Positions 1 to 5,660 of a stretch of 16,756 bases of DNA are shown here, one piece after another (positions within the stretch are counted from its first letter, which is position 1; the number at the start of each line of letters is the position of its first letter). The notes below the pieces were generated by a model that saw only the letters and a list, made by a program, of their open reading frames with translations, was not told where the DNA came from and made no database searches. The stretch lies in NCBI GenBank assembly GCA_025964455.1, contig JAOPYU010000135.1, forward strand, positions 1-16,756, in the 5' to 3' direction. The position numbers were made by a program, and so were the translations under genes. Source of the DNA: Thermoleophilia bacterium. GTDB lineage: Bacteria > Actinomycetota > Thermoleophilia > Gaiellales > SKUG01.

Positions 1-40
1 CGAGCATCCCGCGCCGACCGATCGTGTGCGCGCAGTCCAT
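1..40 (-). CDS. Start of an unidentified gene, cut by the window edge
   Basis: An ATG at 40-38 overlaps the TGA stop of the DoxX gene (TGATG), and an open frame of 13 codons beginning MDCAHTIGRRGML runs off the left edge. The overlap suggests translational coupling and co-transcription with the DoxX gene. Too little is visible to assign a family. The call rests on the overlap and the open frame alone. Confidence 0.4.
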   Translation of the reverse strand, partial: MDCAHTIGRRGML

Positions 41-417
41 CACAGCTGCTCGAATCCGAGGCGACCCGCTGCGACGAACACGGCCAGTGCGAGCAGCACG
101 AGGCCGGGGATGAACGCCGCTGCCGGATCCCTGCGCTTGGCGTGCGTCGCGAGCGCGCCCAGCATCGTCAGGGCGAGCCCGCCCGCTGCATAGCCAACGA
201 CGTCAGGGGCTACGTCGATGATCCCGGGGAGCACCACGCCGATGCCGCCGAGCAGCTCCAGGGCGCCGATGGTGCGCACCTGCGGGAGGGTGAAGTCCTC
301 GACCCAGGCGAGCCCCGCCTCCATGAGCTGTTCGCGCGACCGGGTGGTCTTGAGGACGCCGGCCATGACGAAGGCGGCGGCGAGGAGGCCTTGTGCGACC
401 CACAGTGCGACGTTCAC
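40..417 (-). CDS. DoxX-family membrane protein
   Basis: Small integral membrane protein of about 125 residues with four hydrophobic segments. The N-terminal stretch NVALWVAQGLLAAAFVMAGV followed by LK, then GALELLGGIGVVLPG, is typical of the DoxX/DoxX-like family. The family is linked to redox stress and small-molecule metabolism, but the exact substrate is unknown. I chose the GTG at 417, giving M-NVALWVAQ, because DoxX-like proteins usually begin this way. An in-frame TTG at 450 would extend it by 11 residues, but that codon lies inside the predicted promoter and operator. The gene is preceded by two palindromic operator-like sites and overlaps a partial downstream gene by TGATG. It may be controlled by a MarR- or HxlR-type repressor encoded elsewhere (inference). 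Confidence 0.85.
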   Translation of the reverse strand: MNVALWVAQGLLAAAFVMAGVLKTTRSREQLMEAGLAWVEDFTLPQVRTIGALELLGGIGVVLPGIIDVAPDVVGYAAGGLALTMLGALATHAKRRDPAAAFIPGLVLLALAVFVAAGRLGFEQL

Positions 418-437
418 GAGCAGCTCGATCCGGAGTA

Positions 438-451
438 GTTGCGTGCTCAAC
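438..451. promoter_or_regulatory. Operator-like palindrome, copy 1 (near predicted start of the DoxX transcript)
   Basis: GTTGCGTGCTCAAC is a near-perfect 14-bp inverted repeat (flanks extend it to TAGTTG...CAACTA, 436-453). It shares the pattern GTTGCGNGCNCAAC with a second copy centred 32 bp away, about three helical turns. It covers the predicted transcription start, where repressor binding would block initiation. Confidence 0.6.
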
Positions 452-453
452 TA

Positions 454-482
454 ATCGTAGCTGAGGTTCGTTGCGCGCGCAA
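454..482 (-). promoter_or_regulatory. Predicted promoter of the DoxX gene
   Basis: On the minus strand TTGCGC (482-477) and TACGAT (459-454) are separated by 17 bp, fitting a sigma70/SigA-like promoter. The transcript would start near 447, leaving a leader of about 30 nt before the GTG at 417. TACGAT also occurs upstream of the tRNA-Val and SRP RNA genes. Confidence 0.5.
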
Positions 483-483
483 C
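470..483. promoter_or_regulatory. Operator-like palindrome, copy 2 (over predicted -35 of the DoxX gene)
   Basis: GTTGCGCGCGCAAC is a perfect 14-bp palindrome matching copy 1 at 438-451 in 12 of 14 positions. It includes most of the predicted -35 hexamer. Paired sites on the same helix face suggest a dimeric repressor binding cooperatively; the regulator is not identified in the window. Confidence 0.6.
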
Positions 484-526
484 TACCGAGGGCGACGCCG
501 GGTGGACGGGCGAGGCTCCGAGGGGA

Positions 527-1270
527 TCAGGTCTGCTCGCCCGGCGCGAACTGCCGGTCGCGACCGCTCGTCGCGACCTCCCGGATCGCCGAGGCGAGCA
601 CGCTCGGATCGCCGCCCTTGGGAATGAAGCGGTCGGAGCCCAGGTTCACGAGGCGCTTGTGCTGGCGTGCATCGAGATGCGCGCTGGAGAAGACGATGAT
701 GTGGCTCGTGGGCGCCATGCGGCGCAGGAGCGGCAGTGCGTGCCAGCCATCCATCACCGGCATCTCGAGGTCGAGGACGATCACCTCGGGCTGGAGCCGC
801 TCCACGACCGTGAGGGCCTCGGCGCCATCCTCCGCGTCGCCGACGACCGTGCAGGACGGCTCCATCGACAGCACGATGCGAAGCAGGTAGATGATCTCCG
901 GCGTGTCGTCGACGATCACCACGCGGCAGGGCTTGAGCGAGAAGCGCGGGTCGCTCGCATCTGCGACATCCCCTGCATCGCCGAACTTCTCGACCACGAG
1001 GTAGCCCTCGTGCGCCATGGAGATGCGCTCGCAGTCGAGCATCTCGTGTCCCACCAGCACGGCGAAGTGCGACGGGTGCGCGCGGATGTCCTCGTACTCG
1101 TCGACGGTCATCGTCAGCGGCTCGTTGCACTTCGCATCGCCGCACTCGCAGAGCACTGCAAGCAGTGCCGAGCCGGCGAGGTTCGCCTCCTCGCCGTCGA
1201 CGCTGATGACCTCGTTGGCCGCACGCGCGTCGCTCTCGACGTGGCCGACCTGCTTCTGGCGCTCGCTCAT
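527..1270 (-). CDS. Response regulator receiver with N-terminal Cys-motif (CxC) domain
   Basis: Protein of 247 residues in two parts. Residues ~35-110 hold CECGDAKC (Cys41, Cys43, Cys48), then DEYEDIRAHPSHFAV, GHE and YLVVEK. This pattern recurs in actinobacterial proteins and may bind metal (inference). Residues ~115-240 form a receiver domain with the acidic pair Asp121-Asp122, phospho-acceptor Asp167 in VIVLDLEMPVMDG, Ser195/196 and Lys218 in FIPKGG. All key phosphorylation residues are present. There is no output DNA-binding domain, so it should act through protein contacts or as a phosphate shuttle. The ATG at 1270 is chosen because it opens MSERQKQV just ahead of the conserved part and has a weak GGACGGGA upstream; a further upstream start would add low-complexity residues. 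The orphan kinase at 1684-2466 is a nearby candidate partner. Confidence 0.85.
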   Translation of the reverse strand: MSERQKQVGHVESDARAANEVISVDGEEANLAGSALLAVLCECGDAKCNEPLTMTVDEYEDIRAHPSHFAVLVGHEMLDCERISMAHEGYLVVEKFGDAGDVADASDPRFSLKPCRVVIVDDTPEIIYLLRIVLSMEPSCTVVGDAEDGAEALTVVERLQPEVIVLDLEMPVMDGWHALPLLRRMAPTSHIIVFSSAHLDARQHKRLVNLGSDRFIPKGGDPSVLASAIREVATSGRDRQFAPGEQT

Positions 1271-1294
1271 CGCATTCCCGTCCGTGCATGCCGT

Positions 1295-1313
1295 CGTCGG
1301 CACGCAGCCGACG
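1295..1313. repeat. Small hairpin in the leader of the receiver gene
   Basis: CGTCGGC and GCCGACG form a perfect 7-bp inverted repeat with a 5-nt loop, 25 bp upstream of the ATG at 1270. A possible -10 (TACGCT, 1343-1338 on the minus strand) lies just upstream, so the hairpin would be in the 5' untranslated region. Function unknown. Confidence 0.35.
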
Positions 1314-1400
1314 GGCGCGGGATGCACGCCTGCACCCAGCGTACCTGTGCGGGCATGGCCACGGGGCCATCCATCCCGGTAGACTTCGCCGGCACGGCAT

Positions 1401-1487
1401 GGAGACGTGTCCGAGTGGCTTAAGGAGCACGCTTGGAAAGCGTGTGTGCGTTAACCCGTACCGAGGGTTCGAATCCCTCCGTCTCCG
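1401..1487 (+). tRNA. tRNA-Ser (GGA anticodon)
   Basis: The acceptor stem GGAGACG pairs with CGTCTCC (1480-1486), with discriminator G1487. The anticodon stem-loop CACGC-TTGGAAA-GCGTG gives anticodon GGA, reading UCC and UCU serine codons. A long variable arm, expected for class II serine tRNA, precedes the T arm GAGGG-TTCGAAT-CCCTC. The total length of 87 nt fits, and CCA is not encoded. A plausible -10 (TAGACT, 1380-1385) lies upstream. Confidence 0.97.
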
Positions 1488-1493
1488 CTGGTT

Positions 1494-1519
1494 CGGCCCT
1501 GACCAATCGGTCGGGGCCG
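1494..1519 (+). terminator. Hairpin terminator after tRNA-Ser
   Basis: An 11-bp stem with one T-G wobble (CGGCCCTGACC / GGTCGGGGCCG) and the loop AATC lies 6 nt after the tRNA end. It is followed only by a weak TTCTG, so it resembles the U-tract-poor terminators of GC-rich actinobacteria. A similar 11-bp hairpin follows the tRNA-Val gene. Confidence 0.7.
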
Positions 1520-1683
1520 TTCTGCGTCAGGGCGCGGATCACCGCCCACGCGGGCGCGATGCGAGGTGCCGCACATCTGCGCGTCGACCGTTTCGGCGAC
1601 GTTGCCGCGGGCACCTCCGGCCAACTCCGATCGGCCACGTCCGGGCCGACGTCGAACAGCCAGACCTCGAGGGAACGCACGTC

Positions 1684-2466
1684 GTGCACGCATCGCATCG
1701 TGAGAGTGACTCGGCGGATCGCAGCGCCGCCGACGACGGCGCATCGCGCGATGCGCTCCTGGGAGAGGTCCGACGACTGCGCCGTCAGCTCCAGCTCCGC
1801 GATGACATGCGTGAGCACTTCCTGGCGATGGCCTCCCACGAACTCCGGACCCCGCTCACCGCGATCTACGGCTTCGCATCGACGCTGCGGGAACGATGGG
1901 ACGCGCTCCCGGAACGCTCCAGGCTCGAATACGTGGTGATCATCGAACAGCAGGCGGACCGTCTCGCCGGCCTGGTCGCGGACATCCTCACGATGAGCCG
2001 CATCGACGGGGGACGCATGCCGATCCGTGCGCGAGCCGTCGACGTTCGCCTGCCGGCCGAGCACGCGATCGCCTCGGTGGGAGCACGCGACGTCTCACTG
2101 GTATGTGCGGCGCCGATCGAAGTGCTCGCGGACGAGGTCCTGCTCGAGCGTGCGCTTCGCAAGCTCATCTCCAATGCCCTCAAGCACGGCGCCGAACCGG
2201 TGACCGTGGAAGCCGTGGCGCTCGACGGACTGGTCGAACTGCGGGTGCGCGACCACGGGCCCGGCGTCCCGGCGGCGTTCGAGCCGATGCTCTTCGAGGC
2301 CGGCCTGCAGATGCCGACTCCTGCCGAACCGGACCCAACCGGCATCGGCCTGGGCCTGGCCCTCGCACAGCGCCTCGTCGAGGCGCAGCAGGGGACGGTC
2401 CGCTACGAGCGAGCGGAGCCGTCAGGAGCCTGCTTCGTGGTCTCCATGCCTGCCGCGGAGCAGTGA
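1684..2466 (+). CDS. Soluble sensor histidine kinase (orphan)
   Basis: Protein of 260 residues. A short charged, coiled-coil-like N-terminus (~20-45) leads into the H-box MASHELRTPLTAIYG (phospho-acceptor His52). The ATPase part has the N-box SNALKHG (Asn164), G1 box RDHGPGVP and G2 box GIGLGLALAQRL. No transmembrane segment or recognisable sensor domain is present, so it should be cytosolic and take input through its N-terminus or a partner. The frame stays open back through the tRNA, so the far upstream start is rejected. The GTG at 1684 follows GAGGGA by 10 nt and opens the plausible coding part. The gene ends 12 bp before the convergent MerR-like gene. No cognate response regulator is adjacent on the same strand; the CxC-receiver protein is a candidate partner. 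Confidence 0.85.
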   Translation: MHASHRESDSADRSAADDGASRDALLGEVRRLRRQLQLRDDMREHFLAMASHELRTPLTAIYGFASTLRERWDALPERSRLEYVVIIEQQADRLAGLVADILTMSRIDGGRMPIRARAVDVRLPAEHAIASVGARDVSLVCAAPIEVLADEVLLERALRKLISNALKHGAEPVTVEAVALDGLVELRVRDHGPGVPAAFEPMLFEAGLQMPTPAEPDPTGIGLGLALAQRLVEAQQGTVRYERAEPSGACFVVSMPAAEQ

Positions 2467-2478
2467 ACGGAACGATGC

Positions 2479-2763
2479 TCAGTGGCGGGCCTGCGCCGAT
2501 CGCGCCGCGTCGATCGAGGCGCCCAGCCCAAGACCTAGGTCACGTCCCTGTTTGATCAGGAGCAGCAATTCCACGCCTGAGGCATCGAAGACCCGTTGCT
2601 TGTTGCCACGGGTCGCGATACCGGCCCGCTCGACCCAGTAGTCCAGCTTGACGCGCGAAATGCCGGCGATTGCGCAGACCTGACCGGGCGTGAAGTCGAT
2701 CTTGCCGACATGTTCACGCCAATCGATGTCAGAGAGGAGCGACGCCAGGGGCACCAGAAGCAC
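2479..2763 (-). CDS. Small MerR-like helix-turn-helix regulator
   Basis: Protein of 94 residues with one recognisable domain: FTPGQVCAIAGISRVKLDYW (~24-43) followed by VERAGI and then RVFDASGVELLLLIKQGRDLGL. This is the MerR-type winged helix-turn-helix arrangement seen in actinobacterial MerR-family proteins with an F-x3-QVC-x2-xGI-x5-LDYW signature. There is no effector-binding domain, so it may act as a DNA-binding cofactor or be controlled by abundance. The GTG at 2763 is the best upstream start; no clear Shine-Dalgarno is visible and a shorter form is possible. It converges on the histidine kinase gene and is transcribed divergently from the LuxR regulator. Confidence 0.75.
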   Translation of the reverse strand: MLLVPLASLLSDIDWREHVGKIDFTPGQVCAIAGISRVKLDYWVERAGIATRGNKQRVFDASGVELLLLIKQGRDLGLGLGASIDAARSAQARH

Positions 2764-2863
2764 TTCCGTGATCGAAGGACAGGATAGCTCACTCTTCTAG
2801 CTTTTCCAGATCCTCGCCGCACCGCAACTCCGAGTTTCGAATCTGTTCATGGAAGGTGTTGGA

Positions 2864-2876
2864 ACGTGAGTCACGT
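2864..2876. promoter_or_regulatory. 13-bp palindrome between divergent regulator genes
   Basis: ACGTGA-G-TCACGT is a perfect inverted repeat with a single central base. It lies in the 221-bp gap between the MerR-like gene and the LuxR gene, about 73 bp upstream of the predicted LuxR -35. It is a candidate binding site for one of the two regulators or another dimeric factor. Confidence 0.45.
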
Positions 2877-2948
2877 GGATCGGATTGTGCACTGCAATTG
2901 GCGATGTGCCCTCCGCGAGCTCGACCCTGGGAGCCACCGCAACTCACG

Positions 2949-2977
2949 ATGACACTGCCCCGCGGTCCGCGTACGGT
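2949..2977 (+). promoter_or_regulatory. Predicted promoter of the LuxR-type gene (leaderless)
   Basis: ATGACA (2949-2954, five of six matches to TTGACA) is followed after 17 bp by TACGGT (2972-2977). The ATG at 2985 begins 7 nt later, where transcription is expected to start. There is no Shine-Dalgarno sequence, so the mRNA is probably leaderless. Confidence 0.6.
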
Positions 2978-2984
2978 GCGTGCC

Positions 2985-3653
2985 ATGGAGATGGATACTG
3001 CAGGCTCTGCGCGCGGACCGATCAGGGTGGTGATCGTCGATGACTATCCGCTCGTGCGCGACGCCCTCGTCCGGGCAGCATCGCTCGACCCCGAGATTCG
3101 GATCGCGGCGGCATGTCCATGCGGTCCTGCTGCGCTCGAGACGATCGCCGAGCTCGCGCCGGACGTGGTCGTGGTCGAGCTGCGCGTGGGCGACGAGGGC
3201 GGCGTCGACCTGCTGCGACAGCTCACGCGCGAGCGCCGTCAGCACCCGATCATGGTGCTGACGGCATGCGATGACCCACACCTGTTCCTGAGCGCCATGG
3301 AGCGCGACGTGGCCGGATACGTGACGTTGCACGCCGAGACCGGCGAGATCGTGCAGGCGATCCACGACGTCGGTCGCGGTCGGACCGCCATCGATCCGAC
3401 GCTCGCGGCCCAGGTGGTGAGGGAGGTGTCGACCAACGGCGCTGACGCGATCGAGGTGCCCTCACGACTGTCCACGGACGAGCGCGAGATCCTGCGCCTG
3501 GTCGCCATGGGCCAGACCGACCGCGAGATCAGCACGCAGCTGTACGTCTCGCCCCGCACCGTGCAGAACTACCTGTCACGGATCCGCCGCAAGACCGGGA
3601 TCCAGCGGCGACCGCAGCTCGCAAAGTGGGCGTCGGAGCACACCTGGGTGTGA
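2985..3653 (+). CDS. LuxR/NarL-type response regulator with an atypical, Asp-less receiver
   Basis: Protein of 222 residues. The N-terminal receiver (~12-128) keeps the acidic pair Asp19-Asp20 and Thr93. The phospho-accepting Asp is replaced by Glu65 in PDVVVVELRVG, and the conserved Lys is replaced by Leu115 in GYVTLHA. The C-terminal LuxR domain (~160-220) has LSTDEREILRLVAMGQTDRE, then the recognition part SPRTVQNYLSRIRRKTGI. The receiver therefore probably cannot be phosphorylated by the usual route; Glu may mimic the active state (inference). The start at 2985 is set by the conserved part (MEMDTAGSARGPIRVVIVDD) and the promoter just upstream. The frame is open back to 2856, but those extra residues are not receiver-like. 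It probably acts as a dimeric DNA-binding protein. Confidence 0.88.
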   Translation: MEMDTAGSARGPIRVVIVDDYPLVRDALVRAASLDPEIRIAAACPCGPAALETIAELAPDVVVVELRVGDEGGVDLLRQLTRERRQHPIMVLTACDDPHLFLSAMERDVAGYVTLHAETGEIVQAIHDVGRGRTAIDPTLAAQVVREVSTNGADAIEVPSRLSTDEREILRLVAMGQTDREISTQLYVSPRTVQNYLSRIRRKTGIQRRPQLAKWASEHTWV

Positions 3654-3806
3654 CGTGGATGCGACTCTTCGCAGGTCCGCATGCCAATCGCTGCCCAGGG
3701 TCCTGAATCTCCCAGAGCGTCGAGTGACGTGCCGACGAGGACGGTGATGTTCCGGCCGTGGCGCCGCTCAGGTGCCGCGTCATTCTGAATCGAAAGGAAC
3801 ATCCCG

Positions 3807-4790
3807 ATGCACATTCGAAAGATGATCGCCGTGGCCGCGACCGCGCTCTCCGTCGCAGCCGTCCCGGCAGTGGCACTCGCCGAGGAGACCGGCGGCGTCG
3901 CGTCCCCGCCGGCCGAGACGAGCACGGAGACGACCACCAACGCCAACGCCAACACGAACACGAACACGAACACGGACGTGAGCTCCAACACGAGCTCCAA
4001 CACCAACACGAACGTGGGCGCCAATACGAGCACAAACGCGAACACCGGCACGAACACGAGCGCCAACACGAACACCGGCACGAACACGAACACGAACGCC
4101 GGCACGAACACCAACACCCAGACCACGACGACCCTCGTCAACGTCAACCTGAACGTGCCGGCCCCGGCTGGTGCCGGGGCTGCGGGCGCAGCGGGTGGAA
4201 CTGGTGCCACGGGTGCCACGGGTGCCAACGGTGCATCCGGCAGCAACGCAGGCTCGTCCGGCTCGAACGGAACCGCCACGGGTGGCGCGTCGGCGTCCCC
4301 CTCCGCGTCGGGGTCCGGCACCACCTCCGGCTCCGGCTCCACGGCGACCGCGGGCCAGTCCGCCAGCGGCGCTCAGCAGTCCTGCACCTCGGGCAACCAG
4401 GGCGGCGTGACTGACACCAACGGCGGTGCCACGATCATCGGTGGTGGCTCCGGTGGGACCTCGACCGGCGGCGCGTCGGCTGGTGACACGAGCGGTGGCA
4501 CGTCCGGTGGCACGACTGGTGGCACGACTGGCGGCACCTCGGGCGGCGCAACCAACACCGCTGGTGCAAGCCAGGCCGGCGCCGCCTCCGCCAACTGCCA
4601 GGCTGTCGCCGGCGCACAGCAGTCGCCCACCGCGGCCGCTGGCGCCAGTGCAGGCCAGGCGGGTCAGGGCCAGCTGCCCTTCACGGGTGCGAACAGCGCG
4701 GCCGTCGGCATCGGCGGCTTCCTGACGGTGCTCATGGGCATGGGCCTGTGGCTCGTCGGTGCACGCGCGGCACGCGAGGATGCAGCCTGA
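3807..4790 (+). CDS. LPXTG-type (LPFTG) cell-wall-anchored, Asn/Thr- and Gly-rich surface protein
   Basis: Protein of 327 residues with a complete surface-protein layout. A Sec signal peptide occupies 1-25 (positively charged start, AVALA before the likely cut). An Asn-Thr repeat region follows at ~45-104, then a collagen-like Gly-X-Y stretch at ~124-145. The Gly/Ser/Thr-rich body contains only two Cys, which could form a disulfide. The C-terminus holds LPFTG (290-294), a hydrophobic helix and the basic/charged tail GARAAREDAA, as expected for a sortase substrate attached to peptidoglycan. No sortase gene is in the window. The start has the good Shine-Dalgarno sequence AAAGGAA about 7 nt upstream. 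The low-complexity body suggests a stalk, spacer or adhesin; no catalytic domain is seen. Long antisense open frames here are by-products of the repeats. Confidence 0.88.
   Translation: MHIRKMIAVAATALSVAAVPAVALAEETGGVASPPAETSTETTTNANANTNTNTNTDVSSNTSSNTNTNVGANTSTNANTGTNTSANTNTGTNTNTNAGTNTNTQTTTTLVNVNLNVPAPAGAGAAGAAGGTGATGATGANGASGSNAGSSGSNGTATGGASASPSASGSGTTSGSGSTATAGQSASGAQQSCTSGNQGGVTDTNGGATIIGGGSGGTSTGGASAGDTSGGTSGGTTGGTTGGTSGGATNTAGASQAGAASANCQAVAGAQQSPTAAAGASAGQAGQGQLPFTGANSAAVGIGGFLTVLMGMGLWLVGARAAREDAA
3939..4118 (+). repeat. Tandem 6-bp-period repeat encoding Asn-Thr dipeptides
   Basis: AACACG-type hexamers (Asn-Thr) recur with interruptions (GCC, AGC, GGC codons) through residues ~45-104 of the LPFTG protein. 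Such hexamer runs are prone to length change by slippage without breaking frame, giving a stalk of variable length. Confidence 0.8.
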
Positions 4791-4800
4791 TCCACGACAG

Positions 4801-4816
4801 TGTGTCCCCCGACACA
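4801..4816 (+). terminator. Hairpin just after the LPFTG gene
   Basis: TGTGTC-CCCC-GACACA forms a 6-bp stem with a 4-nt loop, 11 bp beyond the stop codon. No T-tract follows. It may stabilise the 3' end or act with the larger hairpin downstream. Confidence 0.4.
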
Positions 4817-4826
4817 TGAGGACCTC

Positions 4827-4854
4827 GGGAGCGTCGGTCGCCGCCGGCGCTCCC
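4827..4854. terminator. Bidirectional hairpin between convergent genes
   Basis: GGGAGCG and CGCTCCC pair over 7 bp and are extended by an inner CGG/CCG. The site sits between the converging LPFTG and cobalamin-binding genes, so it could end transcripts from both sides. Confidence 0.55.
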
Positions 4855-4887
4855 GGGCGTTCTCCCGTCGATCGGTCACCGGGTTCG

Positions 4888-5583
4888 TCATCCGGCGGCG
4901 ATCACCACCCGGCGGTCCGCCATGCAGGCCAGGTCGGCGATCGACGCGCCGACGAACCGCACGCCGGCCGCCCGCAGCCGCAACACGAGCGCCTCGTCGG
5001 TCGTGGCGCCGCCGCCGACCCAGATCTCGGGACGCGGCTCGCCGATCGACGCCAGCGCCCGCACTGCGTCGACCGCCGCATCTGCGCCGTCCGCCGACGT
5101 GATCGACATGCAGACGACATCGGCGCGGAAGATCCTCGCCATTGCCGCCGCCTCGAGCGCCGGCATGTTGCAGCCGAGTGACAGGGTCTGCCACCCGAGG
5201 CGCTCCATGGCAGATGCGACCATCACGACGGGGAGCTCGTGCAGCTCGCCGCTCGGAGCGAACGTGAGCACGCGAGGTGCCGTGGGAAGCCACGAGCGGA
5301 CCCGGCATGTCCGGTCGAGGATCGCGAGCGCCTCACGCGCGACGAAAGTGGCCGCGTGTTCGGTCGCGACGTCGATGTCGCCGCACTCCCAGCGCTCGCC
5401 GATCTCCTGCATCGCGGGTGCGATCACCGAGTCGATGACGGTGAAGCCGCCGTGGACGAGCGCGAGCGACGCCACCAGGTCGCATGCGACGGCTCGGTCG
5501 CGAGCGAGCAACGCCTCACCGAAGACGGATGCCGCGTGCGAGAGTTCGGCCAGGTCCTGGCGGTCGATCGGGATCGTGTTCAT
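4888..5583 (-). CDS. Stand-alone cobalamin-binding protein with CarH-type photosensor motif
   Basis: Protein of 231 residues. The N-terminal half (~10-95) is a B12-binding-2 helical cap with Trp65-x9-Glu75-His76. This W-x9-EH motif is characteristic of the CarH family, in which adenosylcobalamin acts as a light sensor. The C-terminal half (~103-230) is a Rossmann-type B12-binding domain with Glu113-Leu-His115 in place of DxHxxG. His115 is the likely lower cobalt ligand, and the loop MSITSAD and the motif WVGGG follow. The residue after Trp65 is Glu, whereas Thermus CarH has a His there that binds cobalt after light. There is no MerR or other DNA-binding domain, so output must go through a partner. 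The ATG at 5583 is chosen because the open frame further upstream overlaps the transpeptidase gene on the same strand. It is the last of three minus-strand genes. Confidence 0.85.
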   Translation of the reverse strand: MNTIPIDRQDLAELSHAASVFGEALLARDRAVACDLVASLALVHGGFTVIDSVIAPAMQEIGERWECGDIDVATEHAATFVAREALAILDRTCRVRSWLPTAPRVLTFAPSGELHELPVVMVASAMERLGWQTLSLGCNMPALEAAAMARIFRADVVCMSITSADGADAAVDAVRALASIGEPRPEIWVGGGATTDEALVLRLRAAGVRFVGASIADLACMADRRVVIAAG

Positions 5584-5610
5584 GCACTCTGTGTCGGAAG
5601 CACGAGCCCG

Positions 5611-5650
5611 CGTGCACATCCCCCGTTCGGCACGTGTACGTCCCCGTTCG
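5611..5650. repeat. Imperfect direct repeat upstream of the cobalamin-binding gene
   Basis: The copies CGTGCACATCCCCCGTTCG (5611-5629) and CGTGTACGTCCCCGTTCG (5633-5650) differ by two substitutions and one base. Their right ends are 21 bp apart, about two helical turns. They fill the 77-bp gap before the cobalamin-binding gene and may be a regulator-binding site. Confidence 0.45.
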
Positions 5651-5660
5651 CCGCGGCGTA

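Noticed and set aside
418..450. TTG start at 450 for the DoxX gene
   Set aside because: It lies inside the operator and at or upstream of the predicted transcript start; the GTG at 417 matches the usual family start.
1355..1370. ATGGCC/GGCCAT hairpin before tRNA-Ser
   Set aside because: Short, in a GC-rich stretch, with no gene ending there; likely chance.
1288..1683. Upstream extension of the histidine kinase frame
   Set aside because: It runs through the tRNA-Ser gene and its terminator and gives Arg-rich, non-conserved sequence.
3569..4817. Long minus-strand open frames opposite the LPFTG gene
   Set aside because: They are mirror products of the Asn-Thr and Gly repeats; they lack domains and a good ribosome site, and the plus-strand protein has a complete signal-to-anchor layout.
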